Numbered from the stretch's first letter, positions 8,314 through 19,137 are shown. The stretch is DNA of 64,000 nucleotides from Acinetobacter nectaris CIP 110549 (GCF_000488215.1 NZ_KI530712.1:124001-188000), one strand, 5' to 3'. Program-made: numbers and translations. The notes: generated by a model not told the origin, from the letters alone.

Positions 8314-10194
8314 ATGCATTATCCTAAAGTTTACGATGTTATCGTTATTGGTGGTGGTCACGCTGGTACGGAGGCCGCACTTGCAGCAGCTCGTATGGGC
8401 CGACAGACGTTGCTACTGACTCATAATATTGAGACTTTAGGGCAGATGAGCTGTAACCCTGCAATTGGTGGTATTGGAAAATCTCACTTAGTCCGTGAAA
8501 TTGATGCACTAGGCGGGGCAATGGGGCTTGCAGCCGATAAGGCAGGTATCCAATTTCGTATTTTAAACTCTAGAAAGGGTGCGGCAGTAAGAGCAACACG
8601 TGCTCAAGCTGACAGAGTGTTGTATAAAGCTGCGATTAGAGATACCTTAGAAAACCAAAAAAACTTAGATATTTTTCAGCAAGCTGCAGACGACATTATT
8701 GTTGAAGGTGATACTGTTAAAGGTGTTGTCACTCAAATGGGAATCCATTTCGAGACTAAAACGGTTGTATTAACAACAGGCACATTCTTGGGCGGTGTTA
8801 TCCATATTGGTTTACAAAAATCGAGTGGTGGCCGTGCGGGAGATCCTCCTTCAATCGCGTTAGCAGATCGCCTTAGAGAGTTACAGTTACCTGTCGGTCG
8901 TTTAAAAACAGGTACACCACCACGTATTGATGCGCGTTCTGTTGATTTTTCTGTAATGACAGCACAACCTGGAGATTTTCCATCACCAACAATGTCATTT
9001 ATGGGTGATGCATCTATGCATCCAGAACAAGTGAATTGTTATATTACACATACTAATGAACAAACTCATGACATTATTCGCAGTGGCTTAGATCGTTCAC
9101 CAATGTATACAGGTGTAATTGAAGGTGTAGGTCCTCGTTATTGTCCTTCTATTGAAGATAAGATTCATCGTTTTGCAGATAAAGATTCTCATCAGGTATT
9201 TATCGAACCTGAAGGTCTAACTACGCATGAGTTATATCCAAATGGTATTTCTACTTCGCTTCCATTTGATGTTCAGTTTAAATTGGTTCGTTCAATCCGT
9301 GGTATGGAAAATGCACATATTTTGCGTCCAGGTTATGCAATTGAATATGACTACTTTAACCCGCAAGCATTAAAATTTACGTTAGAAACGAAAGCCATTA
9401 ATAGCTTATATTTTGCTGGTCAAATTAACGGTACAACGGGTTATGAAGAGGCTGGTGCTCAAGGTCTTCTTGCAGGATTAAATGCAGCACGCCGTGCTTG
9501 GGAACAAGAGGAATGGACACCAAAACGTGATGAAGCTTATATGGGTGTTCTCGTTGATGATTTAATTACGCTTGGTACAAAAGAACCGTATCGTATGTTC
9601 ACTTCACGTGCTGAATATCGTTTAATGCTTCGTGAAGATAATGCGGATCAGCGTTTAACAGCCATCGGGCGTGAAATGGGGCTTGTAGATGATGCAAGAT
9701 GGGCAACGTACTGCGAGAAAATGGAAGCAGTTGAAACCGAGACTGCAAGGTTACAGCACTTATGGGCAGCGCCAAATAACCCAATGGGTAAAAAATTCGT
9801 AGAGATGACTGGTGCAGACTTAAGCAAAGAATGTAGTGCAATTGATCTATTAAAGCGTCCTAAAGTGAGCTTTAAGCAAATTGCAGAACTTACAGGCTCT
9901 GAAGTAACAGAACAAGTGGGTGAGCAAATTGAGATTGCTGTAAAATATGCAGGATATATCAATCGTCAACAAGATGATGTTGCACAGTTAAAACGTTTGG
10001 AAGAAACAAAAATTCCTATTGATTTCGATTATGATATTGTTTCGGGTCTATCAAGAGAGATTACCCAGAAGTTAAAAGCTGTGCGACCAGAAACTTTAGC
10101 ACAAGCAAATCGTATTCCTGGTGTAACGCCAGCAGCAGTACAATTAATTATGATTACGATTCGTAAAAATAATAGTTCGCGTAAAATTGCATAA
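8314..10194 (+). CDS. mnmG: tRNA U34 carboxymethylaminomethyl-modifying FAD enzyme MnmG (GidA)
   Basis: With MnmE, it installs cmnm5 groups on wobble U34 of several tRNAs, using FAD and methylene-THF. Length is 626 residues (usual about 630). The FAD-binding [19 protein letters not shown] starts at about residue 11, and the signatures [12 protein letters not shown] and [17 protein letters not shown] are present. The C-terminal helical domain that binds MnmE follows. It is a single gene here, not in an operon with rsmG/parAB. Confidence 0.98.
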   Translation: MHYPKVYDVIVIGGGHAGTEAALAAARMGRQTLLLTHNIETLGQMSCNPAIGGIGKSHLVREIDALGGAMGLAADKAGIQFRILNSRKGAAVRATRAQADRVLYKAAIRDTLENQKNLDIFQQAADDIIVEGDTVKGVVTQMGIHFETKTVVLTTGTFLGGVIHIGLQKSSGGRAGDPPSIALADRLRELQLPVGRLKTGTPPRIDARSVDFSVMTAQPGDFPSPTMSFMGDASMHPEQVNCYITHTNEQTHDIIRSGLDRSPMYTGVIEGVGPRYCPSIEDKIHRFADKDSHQVFIEPEGLTTHELYPNGISTSLPFDVQFKLVRSIRGMENAHILRPGYAIEYDYFNPQALKFTLETKAINSLYFAGQINGTTGYEEAGAQGLLAGLNAARRAWEQEEWTPKRDEAYMGVLVDDLITLGTKEPYRMFTSRAEYRLMLREDNADQRLTAIGREMGLVDDARWATYCEKMEAVETETARLQHLWAAPNNPMGKKFVEMTGADLSKECSAIDLLKRPKVSFKQIAELTGSEVTEQVGEQIEIAVKYAGYINRQQDDVAQLKRLEETKIPIDFDYDIVSGLSREITQKLKAVRPETLAQANRIPGVTPAAVQLIMITIRKNNSSRKIA

Positions 10195-10197
10195 AAT

Positions 10198-10232
10198 TTT
10201 AAAAAACCTGCATTATTGTGCAGGTTTTTTTT
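10198..10232. terminator. Terminator of mnmG overlapping the 3' end of the WYL gene
   Basis: Stem AACCTGCA-TTATTG-TGCAGGTT with A- and T-tracts on either side. The right arm encodes the last codons of the convergent WYL gene, whose stop codon lies in the loop. Confidence 0.85.
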
Positions 10233-11226
10233 CTTCTACTTCATATACTTGCTGTGCCACTATATATGGTTCTATATGAAGAATTTTTTTGCCAAAGCTT
10301 CTGAGCCACCATACCAGTTGAGAGGTGAAAGGTACTGTTGCAGAAACTTCAACAATATTTTCATCTATAGGCTCAATTTCTTGGTCTAGGCTTAATTTAC
10401 TTTCGTAAAAAGTCTGAGCCGTATTTTCAGTCATTTTTAGTTTAAGCTGAATATTTTTTGTAGGTTGATCATAGTTAACTCTAAAACCAAGTGCACCCGA
10501 TTCTATATATTCATCAATGTTAAAATTAGCAGGGTGTAATGCACGATGATCTAAGACGGTAGCAGATTTAAATCGATGGAGTGCAAAAGTGCGAACATCT
10601 GATTTATCATGCCGAGTACAAATAAGATAAATAATTGCTCCTTTTTGCACGAGAGCCAAAGGGTTGAGTATATAAGTTTTATTTTCCCCCTGATTTGTCC
10701 GTGCCTGATAAATACACTCTAGTTGTTTATCTTGCAGTAATCCCTCATAAATTACTTGTTGAGCAACCTTATTGACAATAGGTGGGATGAGCGGTTGTGA
10801 TGCAGGCACTATGCGTACGCGGTTAATCCACTGTCTCACATTATTTTGTGTAGATAAGCTATGCCTTGCTAAATCAAACCAAGGGTTCATTTCTTCAATT
10901 AAGCTTTGTGGTAGTAGATGTCTTAGGTGTTCCTCAACCATCATAAAAGTAACAGCTTGGGAGCTTGTCATCTGTGGTAGGCTTTGAATAGGTGCATTTG
11001 CTTGCCAACGCCATCCTTGCGGTGTTTCTCCATTGTTTTCGATAGGGAATCGTTGAGCAAGTTGATTCAGATCACGTTGAATAGTACGTAAACTGATAGC
11101 AACACCTTCTCGCTCTAATATTTCTTGTAGTGTTCTAGTACCCGTCCATGTACCTGCTGTGAGCCGAGACAAAATCTGCCATTGTCGGTATAAGCTGTTG
11201 GAGGTGTCTTTTTCTTGTATAGACAT
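10213..11226 (-). CDS. WYL-domain helix-turn-helix transcriptional regulator
   Basis: A 337-residue DNA-binding regulator. The N-terminal winged helix spans about residues 12-75 (ISLRTIQRDLNQLAQRFPIE is the recognition helix region). A WYL-type ligand-sensing domain begins at about 165 (ALVQKGAIIYLICTRHDKSD), followed by a C-terminal WCX-like segment with VPFTSQLVWWLRSFG. WYL proteins sense nucleic-acid or nucleotide-type ligands and often control DNA-damage or defence genes. No defence genes are nearby, so its target is unknown. The last codons lie inside the mnmG terminator. Confidence 0.88.
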   Translation of the reverse strand: MSIQEKDTSNSLYRQWQILSRLTAGTWTGTRTLQEILEREGVAISLRTIQRDLNQLAQRFPIENNGETPQGWRWQANAPIQSLPQMTSSQAVTFMMVEEHLRHLLPQSLIEEMNPWFDLARHSLSTQNNVRQWINRVRIVPASQPLIPPIVNKVAQQVIYEGLLQDKQLECIYQARTNQGENKTYILNPLALVQKGAIIYLICTRHDKSDVRTFALHRFKSATVLDHRALHPANFNIDEYIESGALGFRVNYDQPTKNIQLKLKMTENTAQTFYESKLSLDQEIEPIDENIVEVSATVPFTSQLVWWLRSFGKKILHIEPYIVAQQVYEVEEKKPAQ

Positions 11227-11329
11227 AATTGATGAATAATTAAGTGAAAATGTTAGATTGTATTTTGAAATATTACGCTAAAAAGATGAGATGAGGCTAG
11301 TAGATTTTAATATGATATTTAAAGGAGAG

Positions 11330-11357
11330 GGTGACTTTATCAAATAATAAAGCCACC
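11330..11357 (-). terminator. Probable dnaB terminator hairpin
   Basis: GGTGaCTTTAT pairs with ATAAAGcCACC (one mismatch, 6-nt loop) immediately after the dnaB stop codon. The U-tract on the minus strand is weak. Confidence 0.4.
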
Positions 11358-11364
11358 TAGCTAG

Positions 11365-12810
11365 TTATTCATCATCATCAAATTGATTGTAGTACTCAGG
11401 TGATAAATTGCTAAAACGAGTATATTGACCCTCAAAAGCAAGTCTAACGGTACCAATAGGGCCGTTACGTTGCTTACCAATAATAATTTCAGCAGTACCA
11501 GCTTCTTTCGATTCTTTATTATAGACTTCATCTCTATAAATAAACATAATCAAATCGGCATCTTGTTCGATCGCACCGGATTCACGTAAATCTGACATCA
11601 CAGGACGCTTATTTGGTCGGTTTTCCAAACTACGGTTGAGCTGAGATAGTGCGACAACAGGGCAGTTCATTTCTTTTGCCAATGCTTTTAGACTTCGAGA
11701 AATTTCTGAAATTTCACCTACACGGTTGTCACCCATACCAGGTACTTTCATGAGCTGTAAGTAATCGACCATAATACAGCCAAGTTTTCCACCATGTTGT
11801 TTTGCAATTCTACGCGCACGGGCTCTTAGCTCTGTCGGTGGAAGAGCAGAAGAGTCATCTATATAGAGTGATTTTTCTTGCAGTTGTAAAATTGTTCCTG
11901 TTACTTTTGACCATTCATCACTGTCTAGTTTCCCTGAGCGAAGATGGCCTTGATGCACTTTGCCATAAGAAGAAATTAAACGCATTGCAATTGAGTCAGC
12001 TGGCATTTCCATAGAGTAGACCAATGCAGGCAAATCTGAGTTAAATAAAACACTTTCAATGAGGTTCATTGCAAATGTTGTTTTACCCATAGATGGACGT
12101 GCAGCAACAATAATGAGGTCTCCTGCCTGCATACCAGACGTTTTGTTATCTAGTTCTAAAAAACCTGTAGAAAGCCCTGTGATATTGCCTTCCATTTGAG
12201 AGAGTTCACTCAGTTTGTTAAATACGTCTGAAACAACAGAAGTAATTGGTTTTGGGCCTGCACTCTTTTTATTGTTGTTATGCTGTTCAGCAATTGAGAA
12301 AATATTTGTTTCAGCAAGGTCGAGTAAGTCTGAAACAGTACGACCTTTTGTATCATAAGCATTGAGTAAAATTTCATTACTTGCTTTGATCATGCTACGT
12401 AATGTCGCAAATTCTTTAATTTTATGGGCGTATGTTTCTAAGTTATAGAAGCTAGAAGGTGAGTCTGACATCAGTTGCATTAAATAGTCTTCTCCACCTA
12501 TAGTATCAAGTAGGCTTTGCTTGGTTAGCCAGTCATGAACCAATACAGCATCATATGGAGAGTTATCTTTCGCAAGTCGATCTATTGCACGAAAGATATA
12601 TTTATGGCGTGTTGCATAGAAATCTTCTTCAGTGAGTGTATCACCAACTTGCTCAAATGATTCGGCAACAGTCATTAATGCTGCAAGTACAGCCTGCTCA
12701 ATAGCCAAATTATGTGGTGGTGTACGAAACTCTTTGAGTTGATTTGACTCAGATGAGTTTTTGTTATCATTTTTTAATGATGGTGCAAGTGGGGCATTCG
12801 CCTGAGACAT
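11365..12810 (-). CDS. dnaB: Replicative DNA helicase DnaB
   Basis: The hexameric 5'-3' helicase that unwinds the replication fork. Length is 481 residues. The N-terminal primase-interacting domain covers about residues 25-180. The RecA-like motor has Walker A ARPSMGKTTFAMN at about 237-249, Walker B CIMVDYLQLM, and the C-terminal DLRESGAIEQDADLIMFIYR motif. No intein interrupts it. It lies downstream of the rpsF-rpsR-rplI operon in the same direction, but a strong terminator separates them. Confidence 0.98.
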   Translation of the reverse strand: MSQANAPLAPSLKNDNKNSSESNQLKEFRTPPHNLAIEQAVLAALMTVAESFEQVGDTLTEEDFYATRHKYIFRAIDRLAKDNSPYDAVLVHDWLTKQSLLDTIGGEDYLMQLMSDSPSSFYNLETYAHKIKEFATLRSMIKASNEILLNAYDTKGRTVSDLLDLAETNIFSIAEQHNNNKKSAGPKPITSVVSDVFNKLSELSQMEGNITGLSTGFLELDNKTSGMQAGDLIIVAARPSMGKTTFAMNLIESVLFNSDLPALVYSMEMPADSIAMRLISSYGKVHQGHLRSGKLDSDEWSKVTGTILQLQEKSLYIDDSSALPPTELRARARRIAKQHGGKLGCIMVDYLQLMKVPGMGDNRVGEISEISRSLKALAKEMNCPVVALSQLNRSLENRPNKRPVMSDLRESGAIEQDADLIMFIYRDEVYNKESKEAGTAEIIIGKQRNGPIGTVRLAFEGQYTRFSNLSPEYYNQFDDDE

Positions 12811-12895
12811 AAATAACCTTAGCGTTCATATAGAAAAGCAGAGAGTTGGATGAGTTATTTTAACGAGAAATGATACAAAATTATAGAACTATAAA

Positions 12896-12933
12896 AACAA
12901 AAAAAGAGCATGCAAAGGCATGCTCTTTTTTAT
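12896..12933 (-). terminator. Terminator of the rpsF-rpsR-rplI operon
   Basis: Perfect stem AAGAGCATGC-AAAG-GCATGCTCTT with A/T tracts on both sides, 10 bp past the rplI stop. Confidence 0.88.
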
Positions 12934-12942
12934 GCAGAGAAA

Positions 12943-13389
12943 TTACTCAGAAACGATAGTAACGAGAACTTCTGCAACAACATCATGATGCAATTGGATT
13001 GCGATGTTGAATTCACCAGTGTGGCGAAGTGCACCATTTGGTAAACGAACTTCTGCACGGTCAACATTTAGACCAGCATTTGTTAAAGCATCAGCGATAT
13101 CGCGAGTACCGATAGAACCGAATAGTTTACCTTCATCACCAGCTTTTGCAGTGATAACGATGTTTACTTCGTTTAATTGGTCAGCACGTGCTTGAGCAGC
13201 AGATAAAACTGCAGCTTCTTCTTTTTCAAGTTCAGCACGACGAGCTTCGAAAGCAGCTGTGTTTGCTTCAGTAGCAGCAACTGCTTTACCTTGAGGAATC
13301 AAGAAGTTACGACCATAACCAGCTTTAACAGCTACTTTGTCGCCTAATTTACCAAGGTTTTTAATGCGTTGTAATAAGATAACGTCCAC
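12943..13389 (-). CDS. rplI: 50S ribosomal protein L9
   Basis: A 148-residue L9. The N-terminal domain has the family signature [20 protein letters not shown] at about 16-35, followed by the long connecting helix and a C-terminal 23S rRNA-binding domain. It is the last gene of the ribosomal operon, 8 bp after rpsR. Confidence 0.98.
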   Translation of the reverse strand: MDVILLQRIKNLGKLGDKVAVKAGYGRNFLIPQGKAVAATEANTAAFEARRAELEKEEAAVLSAAQARADQLNEVNIVITAKAGDEGKLFGSIGTRDIADALTNAGLNVDRAEVRLPNGALRHTGEFNIAIQLHHDVVAEVLVTIVSE

Positions 13390-13397
13390 AGCTCACC

Positions 13398-13625
13398 TCA
13401 CTTATGGTTGTCAGTGTACGGAATCAAAGCCAAGAAACGAGCTTGTTTAACAGCAAGCGCTAATTGACGTTGATAACGTGCTTTTGTACCAGTGATACGG
13501 CTAGGAACGATCTTGCCGTTTTCAGTGATATACTGTTTTAAAGTATCGATATCTTTATAGTCGATGTATGCAACATTCTCAGCTGTAAAGCGGCAGAACT
13601 TGCGACGACGGTAAAAACGTGCCAT
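13398..13625 (-). CDS. rpsR: 30S ribosomal protein S18
   Basis: A 75-residue S18 with [13 protein letters not shown] near the N-terminus and [20 protein letters not shown], matching the family length. It partners S6 in the small subunit. It lies 11 bp after rpsF with no priB between, unlike E. coli. Confidence 0.98.
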   Translation of the reverse strand: MARFYRRRKFCRFTAENVAYIDYKDIDTLKQYITENGKIVPSRITGTKARYQRQLALAVKQARFLALIPYTDNHK

Positions 13626-13636
13626 TGATGTTCTCC

Positions 13637-14026
13637 TTAAGCTTCAGCAGATTCTTGAGTTGCTTGTTGTGCTTCTTCACGTTGAGCTTTACGCGCACGC
13701 TTTTCTTCAGCACTTTTAGCAAGCAAAGATTCTTCTGTAATTGCATTATCACGACGGATAACTAAATTACGAATAATTGCATCGTTGTAACGGAATAATT
13801 CGTTTAATTCGTCAAGCGTAGTTTGACCACATTCAACGTTCATTAGAATGTAGTGTGCTTTATGAATTTTGTTGATTGGGTAAGCCAATTGGCGACGGCC
13901 CCAATCTTCTAAACGGTGAATTTGACCTTCAGCTTCTTTGATGTGAGAGATATAGCGTTCAACCATACCTACCACTTGATCGCTTTGGTCTGGGTGTACC
14001 AGAATTACGATTTCGTAGTGACGCAT
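13637..14026 (-). CDS. rpsF: 30S ribosomal protein S6
   Basis: A 129-residue S6. It opens with [18 protein letters not shown] and carries [20 protein letters not shown], the usual S18-contact face. The C-terminal tail is Ala/Glu/Arg-rich, as is common in this family, and lacks the poly-Glu run of E. coli S6. It is first in the rpsF-rpsR-rplI operon. Confidence 0.98.
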   Translation of the reverse strand: MRHYEIVILVHPDQSDQVVGMVERYISHIKEAEGQIHRLEDWGRRQLAYPINKIHKAHYILMNVECGQTTLDELNELFRYNDAIIRNLVIRRDNAITEESLLAKSAEEKRARKAQREEAQQATQESAEA

Positions 14027-14110
14027 TGTCAGCTCCTTACGGTTTATGCAGCTTTTAAAAAAATATTAATTAAAAGCAAGGAGTCATACTGTGATTACAG
14101 TATGTCGCAA
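14027..14110 (-). promoter_or_regulatory. Possible rpsF leader (S6:S18 autoregulatory candidate)
   Basis: The 5' region of rpsF has a strong hairpin (CATACTGT-AATC-ACAGTATG). It is followed by an AT-rich hairpin (GCTTTTAA/TTAAAAGC) and then ACCGTAAGGAGCT at the ribosome-binding site. Known S6:S18 leaders carry a CCG next to a stem-loop near the rpsF start. The CCG here matches only loosely, so this is a suggestion. Confidence 0.35.
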
Positions 14111-14197
14111 AAGCGAGTTGAGGATTTTATATAGTTTTTTATGAAAATTCAAGATTAATTTGCTTTAAGATAGAGTGAAGCAGCACTCTATCTTAAA

Positions 14198-15085
14198 TTA
14201 GAAAATAGGTAGGAATGGTGCAGGAGATTGGTAGCTAAAGCTAAAACTAATACTTAATGCTGTAATTAAAATGACAGAATAAAGAAAATAGCGTTTTGCC
14301 CAATTTTTCTCACACTCTTTATCCATTTTCTTGAAACCGATGATGGATAAATATAACCAATAAGCACAAAGTGCGTTAAAAGTAATTAAGAAAAAAATAT
14401 TTGTATAGTGAAAACAATATAAGCCATTTAATACAGCTGTAAATAGGATCACATATATTAAACATTCTAACTTTGTTCGAGCAATCGAACGTGCAACAGG
14501 CAAAATAGGAATGCCTGCGCGCTTATAGTCATCGAAACGATAAATTGCAATTCCCCAAGAATGAGGCATTTGCCATAAACCATAGGCAAGGAATACAAGT
14601 AAAGCTGCGATATCAAATTGATGTGCAACTGCTGTATAGCCTATAACAGGTGGGCAAGCACCTGAAATACTGCCAATTACAGTCTGGTGAATTGAAGTTC
14701 GTTTAGACCATAAACTATAAAAGAATACATAAACAACAAAACCAAGTACGGCAAAACCAAAAGCATATATGTTCGTAAAGTACCATAAGATAGCTAAACC
14801 AAGACTACCTAGAACAAAAGCAAAACATAATGCGATAGATGGTTGAATGACTTTAGTGACCAATGCACGATTTTTTGTTCGTTGCATTTTAGGGTCAATA
14901 TCTTGGTCAATAAAATTGTTTACAACACACCCAGATGCAACAACAAGTGTTGTACCTATGAGAGTGAGTAGAAGTAACAGGATATTCACAGAGCCTTGGG
15001 CGGCTAAGAAGAAGCCACCCAAAGTGGTAACGAAGTTACCAAATAGAATCCCTGGCTTTGTCAGGAATATATATTGTTTCAGCAT
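14198..15085 (-). CDS. cyoE: Protoheme IX farnesyltransferase CyoE (heme O synthase)
   Basis: Converts heme B to heme O for the bo3 oxidase by adding a farnesyl chain. It is a 295-residue UbiA-type membrane prenyltransferase with about nine hydrophobic segments. The first Asp-rich motif is DQDIDPKMQRTKNRAL (about residues 60-75), and the second region includes YRFDDYKRAGIPILPV. It is the last gene of the cyo operon, 10 bp after cyoD. Confidence 0.97.
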   Translation of the reverse strand: MLKQYIFLTKPGILFGNFVTTLGGFFLAAQGSVNILLLLLTLIGTTLVVASGCVVNNFIDQDIDPKMQRTKNRALVTKVIQPSIALCFAFVLGSLGLAILWYFTNIYAFGFAVLGFVVYVFFYSLWSKRTSIHQTVIGSISGACPPVIGYTAVAHQFDIAALLVFLAYGLWQMPHSWGIAIYRFDDYKRAGIPILPVARSIARTKLECLIYVILFTAVLNGLYCFHYTNIFFLITFNALCAYWLYLSIIGFKKMDKECEKNWAKRYFLYSVILITALSISFSFSYQSPAPFLPIF

Positions 15086-15095
15086 GACAACCAGT

Positions 15096-15422
15096 TTAGA
15101 TCATCATGTTGTAATGTAAGTAATTCATTACCCAAACAGAACCAATAAGCAAAATTGCAATAGTCAAGATGGTGTAAATAAAGGCAATTACATTCCAGCG
15201 CTGTTCTTCAGATGAGTTCATGTGTAAGAAGAAAATCAACTGTACAAGAACTTGAACAATACCTGTAATACCTACTACTGAAAGCAATAATGTATGGCTA
15301 AATCCACCTGTCATTACCATACCAAAAGGAATAATGGTAAGAATAATAGATAGAATAAAACCAATAGTGTATTGCTTTAAGCTACCGTGAGCGCTGTTTT
15401 CTGTGTGGTGATCATGACTCAT
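15096..15422 (-). CDS. cyoD: Cytochrome bo3 ubiquinol oxidase subunit IV CyoD
   Basis: A 108-residue protein with three transmembrane helices and an N-terminal MSHDHHTEN-type His-rich start, typical of subunit IV, which helps assemble the CuB site. An in-frame start 15 codons upstream would run into cyoC. The chosen ATG overlaps the cyoC stop by 4 bp (ATGA), indicating translational coupling. Confidence 0.96.
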   Translation of the reverse strand: MSHDHHTENSAHGSLKQYTIGFILSIILTIIPFGMVMTGGFSHTLLLSVVGITGIVQVLVQLIFFLHMNSSEEQRWNVIAFIYTILTIAILLIGSVWVMNYLHYNMMI

Positions 15423-16039
15423 GAGATAGCTCCCATCAAGTAAACAACACTGAATACGCAAATCCAAACGATATCAAGGAAGTGCCAGAATAAACTTAAG
15501 CATGCTAAACGACGCGTATTTGGTAATGTCAAACCATTCTTTTTAATTTGAAAAATTAATACGATCATCCATACAAGGCCAGATGTTACATGGATACCAT
15601 GTGTTCCAACCAATGTAAAGAAAGCTGATAAGAATGCACTATGTGTTGGACCATGACCTGCCATAACTAAATGGTGGAATTCATTGAGTTCCATACCAAT
15701 AAAGGTTGCACCAAATAGAAAGGTAATAATTAGCCAAGTAATTACACCATTTGCATTGTTTTTATGTCGAGCAAGAACCGCAAAACCAAAAGTTACAGAG
15801 GAAATCAGAAGGGCAAATGTTTCAATTAAAACATAGCTTAATGATTCGCCAAATAATTCGCTTGGACTTGGTGTTCCTGCAGGAACATGTGTATGTAAAA
15901 CAATATAGGCAATGAAGAGTGTCCCGAATAATACGAGGTCACTCATTAAATATGTCCAAAAACCAAAGACAGTGATATCTGTATCATCGTGGTGATGATC
16001 ATCATGCCCATGGCCTTGTTGATGAAGTACTTCAGCCAT
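15419..16039 (-). CDS. cyoC: Cytochrome bo3 ubiquinol oxidase subunit III CyoC
   Basis: A 206-residue heme-copper oxidase subunit III with five predicted helices and no catalytic cofactor. The N-terminus is His/Asp-rich (GHGHDDHHHDDTD). Family hallmarks include FLVGTHGIHVTSG-like GTHGIHVTSGLVWM and LACLSLFWHFLDIVWICVF. It lies 4 bp after cyoB. Confidence 0.97.
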   Translation of the reverse strand: MAEVLHQQGHGHDDHHHDDTDITVFGFWTYLMSDLVLFGTLFIAYIVLHTHVPAGTPSPSELFGESLSYVLIETFALLISSVTFGFAVLARHKNNANGVITWLIITFLFGATFIGMELNEFHHLVMAGHGPTHSAFLSAFFTLVGTHGIHVTSGLVWMIVLIFQIKKNGLTLPNTRRLACLSLFWHFLDIVWICVFSVVYLMGAIS

Positions 16040-16043
16040 CCTT

Positions 16044-18035
16044 TTAGTCCTTCTTCAAGTGTTTTTCTAAAATGGCATAACGTTCATTCTCAATGCGCTC
16101 AACTTCTGCAGCAGGAACGTAGTAGTCAACTTTCTTGGTGTAAGAACTTCTAATCAAAGTAATAATAGTTGCAGCAAAGCTTACAAATACTAACCACCAA
16201 ATATGCCAAATAAGTGCAAAGCCTAACACTGTAATGAGTATAGCCATCACAAAACCAGCCGAACGATTTGTTGGCATATGAATATCTTCATATTTTTCTG
16301 GTTTAATATAAGCAACGCCATCTTCTTTGTCTAACCAAAAACGATCGATATGTTCGCCATTTGGAATATAAGCAAAGTTATAAAATGGTGCAGGAGATGA
16401 TGTAGACCATTCAAATGTACGGCCATCCCATGCATCGCCAGTGTAGTCGATGTTGTCGTTGCGTTGTAAATAACCAACAACGATTTGCATGATAAAGCAA
16501 AGGATACCAATTGCGACAAGAACTGCACCAACCATAGCAATTGCTAAATATGGTGTCCATTCTGGGTTGTCATATGTATTTAAGCGACGAGTCATACCCA
16601 TGAAACCAAGGATATAAAGTGGCATAAATGCAAAGTAGAAACCAAAGAACCAGAACCAGAAAGATGCTTTACCCCATGCTTCATTTAACTTCCAGCCAAA
16701 CATTTTTGGCCACCAGAAGACAATTGCAGCAAATAGACCGAATACAACACCACCAATAATTACGTTATGGAAGTGAGCGATAAGGAATAGTGAGTTATGT
16801 ACCAAGAAGTCAGCTGGTGGAACAGCCATAAGTACACCTGTTAAACCGCCGATACCAAAAGTCACAAGGAAGCCAAGTGTCCAAAGCATTGGAGATGTAA
16901 AGGTAATACGACCTTTATACATGGTAAATAACCATGAGAAGATTTTAACACCTGTTGGGATTGCAATAACCATTGTCATAATACCGAAGAAGGCATTGAC
17001 GTTTGCTCCTGCACCCATAGTGAAGAAGTGGTGTAACCATACAACTAATGAAAGTACAGCAATTGCAATTGTGGCATATACCATAGTTTTATAGCCAAAG
17101 AGTGCTTTACGTGAGAAAGTAGGAACAATCTCAGAGTAAACACCAAATGCTGGTAATACTAGGATATAAACTTCAGGGTGACCCCATGTCCAAATCAAGT
17201 TTACGTAGAGCATTGGACTACCGCCAAGGTCATTCGTAAAGAAGTGGAAATCAAAGTAGCGGTCAAGTGTAAGCATTGCAACAGTAGCAGTAAGCACTGG
17301 GAATGTTGCGACAATCAGCACACAAGTACATAAAGCAGTCCATGTGAAGATTGGCATATCCATAAGCTTCATGCCTGGTGCACGCATTTTAATAATCGTG
17401 ACGAGGAAGTTAACACCAGTAAGCAGTGTACCTAAGCCCGATATTTGCAGTGCCCAAATCCAATAATCGACCCCGACACCAGGAGAATATTGAATACCAG
17501 AAAGAGGAGGGTATGCTAACCAACCTGTCGCAGCAAACTCACCAAGTACAAGTGATACCATGATGAGACCAGCAGCACCAGCAAAAGCCCAGAAGCTAAA
17601 TTGGTTAAGTAAAGGGAAAGCAACGTCGCGTGCACCAATTTGTAATGGCACAATAACGTTCATTAAACCAACAACAAGACCCATTGCTACGAAGAAGATC
17701 ATAATTACACCATGTGCGGTGAAGATCTGGTCATAGTGGTCAGGGTGTAAGTAACCAGGGTTACCATTACTTGCAAGGAATAACTGAAGTCGCATCATAA
17801 ATGCATCTGCAAAGCCACGCAGTAGCATGATTACAGAGACAAGAATATACATGATACCAATTTTTTTATGGTCTACTGATGTTGCCCATTCTTTCCAAAG
17901 GTATCCCCACTTTTTGAAGTAGGTAATGCCTGAAAGAACGGCAATAGCACCAAGTGCCATAATAATTGCTGTAACAATGACAATTGGTTCTTTAGGGATG
18001 GCACCCCATCCAATTTTACCTAATAACATGTCCAT
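16044..18035 (-). CDS. cyoB: Cytochrome bo3 ubiquinol oxidase subunit I CyoB
   Basis: The catalytic proton-pumping subunit, which reduces O2 at the heme o3/CuB centre. Length is 663 residues, with about 15 helices. Heme and copper ligands are visible: the HGVIMIFF His for low-spin heme, [13 protein letters not shown] with the His-Tyr pair at CuB, WLHHFFT for the other two CuB histidines, and [12 protein letters not shown] for the heme His pair. It lies 3 bp after cyoA. Confidence 0.98.
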   Translation of the reverse strand: MDMLLGKIGWGAIPKEPIVIVTAIIMALGAIAVLSGITYFKKWGYLWKEWATSVDHKKIGIMYILVSVIMLLRGFADAFMMRLQLFLASNGNPGYLHPDHYDQIFTAHGVIMIFFVAMGLVVGLMNVIVPLQIGARDVAFPLLNQFSFWAFAGAAGLIMVSLVLGEFAATGWLAYPPLSGIQYSPGVGVDYWIWALQISGLGTLLTGVNFLVTIIKMRAPGMKLMDMPIFTWTALCTCVLIVATFPVLTATVAMLTLDRYFDFHFFTNDLGGSPMLYVNLIWTWGHPEVYILVLPAFGVYSEIVPTFSRKALFGYKTMVYATIAIAVLSLVVWLHHFFTMGAGANVNAFFGIMTMVIAIPTGVKIFSWLFTMYKGRITFTSPMLWTLGFLVTFGIGGLTGVLMAVPPADFLVHNSLFLIAHFHNVIIGGVVFGLFAAIVFWWPKMFGWKLNEAWGKASFWFWFFGFYFAFMPLYILGFMGMTRRLNTYDNPEWTPYLAIAMVGAVLVAIGILCFIMQIVVGYLQRNDNIDYTGDAWDGRTFEWSTSSPAPFYNFAYIPNGEHIDRFWLDKEDGVAYIKPEKYEDIHMPTNRSAGFVMAILITVLGFALIWHIWWLVFVSFAATIITLIRSSYTKKVDYYVPAAEVERIENERYAILEKHLKKD

Positions 18036-18038
18036 ATC

Positions 18039-19085
18039 TTATTCTCCTGCAGAAGCCATATGTTGCATGTTAGCGTGAGAAGAATCTGCTTGCTCTGCAC
18101 CATGGTAATTGCTCATATACTGGTCAATGACTTTTCTGAACAATTGTGGTTCAACTGAAGAGTAATAAGTTACTGGATTCGGTTTTGTAGGGTATGGACC
18201 CATACGTTCAGCTTCTTCAGCAATTGCTTTTTCTTTAGGTGTTTTCGCATCAGCAAGCATACCTTCGATTTGGTGTGTAGAACGCTCACCATCACGTAGG
18301 CCTTGTAATGTTGCAAAGTCTAAAGAGCTTTTCTGAATCGCAGTAGTGTTATCTTCAGTGCCTTTACCAGCTTTCACATTGCTTACCCATTTATCAAAGT
18401 CTGATTGAGTAACACTATGTGCTTTAAAATGCATTTGAGAGAAGCCATAACCACTATAGTTTGCAGAGAAACCACGGAAAATACCTGTTTCACTTGCAAG
18501 AACATGTAGGTGGGTTTGCATACCTGCCATTGCATAAATCTGACCCGCTAACTGAGGAATGAAGAATGAGTTCATTGTAAAGTCAGAGGTAATGTGGAAG
18601 TGCACCGGAGTCTGTTCAGGGAAACGTATTTCATTAACAGTAGCAATTTGCTGCTCTGGATACACAAATACCCATTTATATGGTTCCGCGATCACTTGAA
18701 TGTCTAAAGTCTTTTTATCTGACTCAGCACTTAGTGGGCGGTATGGGTCATATTGGTGAGAACCCCACCAAGCAATCCATGCTAAAATAGCGATAATAAT
18801 GATAGGAACGCCCCAAACAACAATTTCAATTGCTGTTGAGTGAGCCCATGTAGGCTTATAGTCTGCATCTTTATTTGACGCGCGATATTTCCAACCAAAC
18901 CAAAGTGCCATAATGATAGAGGGAATTACTACCAATAGCATAAGGTACATTGCTGTCATCATCAGGCCACTAAGACCTGCTGCAACTGGACCCTTTGAGT
19001 TTAGAAGTACTAAATCACCACCACACCCTGTAAGAAGTGTAGAAATCGCAGATAAAGACAATACAGCTAATATTGTTTGTCTCAT
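18039..19085 (-). CDS. cyoA: Cytochrome bo3 ubiquinol oxidase subunit II CyoA
   Basis: A 348-residue lipoprotein subunit. The signal sequence ends in LLTGCGG (lipobox Cys about 21), two transmembrane helices follow, then a periplasmic cupredoxin domain. As in quinol oxidases, the CuA-binding Cys pair of cytochrome c oxidases is absent. The C-terminal region after about 230 is rich in charged residues and ends with a His/Asp/Ser tail. First gene of cyoABCDE. Confidence 0.97.
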   Translation of the reverse strand: MRQTILAVLSLSAISTLLTGCGGDLVLLNSKGPVAAGLSGLMMTAMYLMLLVVIPSIIMALWFGWKYRASNKDADYKPTWAHSTAIEIVVWGVPIIIIAILAWIAWWGSHQYDPYRPLSAESDKKTLDIQVIAEPYKWVFVYPEQQIATVNEIRFPEQTPVHFHITSDFTMNSFFIPQLAGQIYAMAGMQTHLHVLASETGIFRGFSANYSGYGFSQMHFKAHSVTQSDFDKWVSNVKAGKGTEDNTTAIQKSSLDFATLQGLRDGERSTHQIEGMLADAKTPKEKAIAEEAERMGPYPTKPNPVTYYSSVEPQLFRKVIDQYMSNYHGAEQADSSHANMQHMASAGE

Positions 19086-19137
19086 TTTACAACCTCGGTG
19101 AAGAGTCCCATTTATGTTTTATAAGAATGGGATAGCG

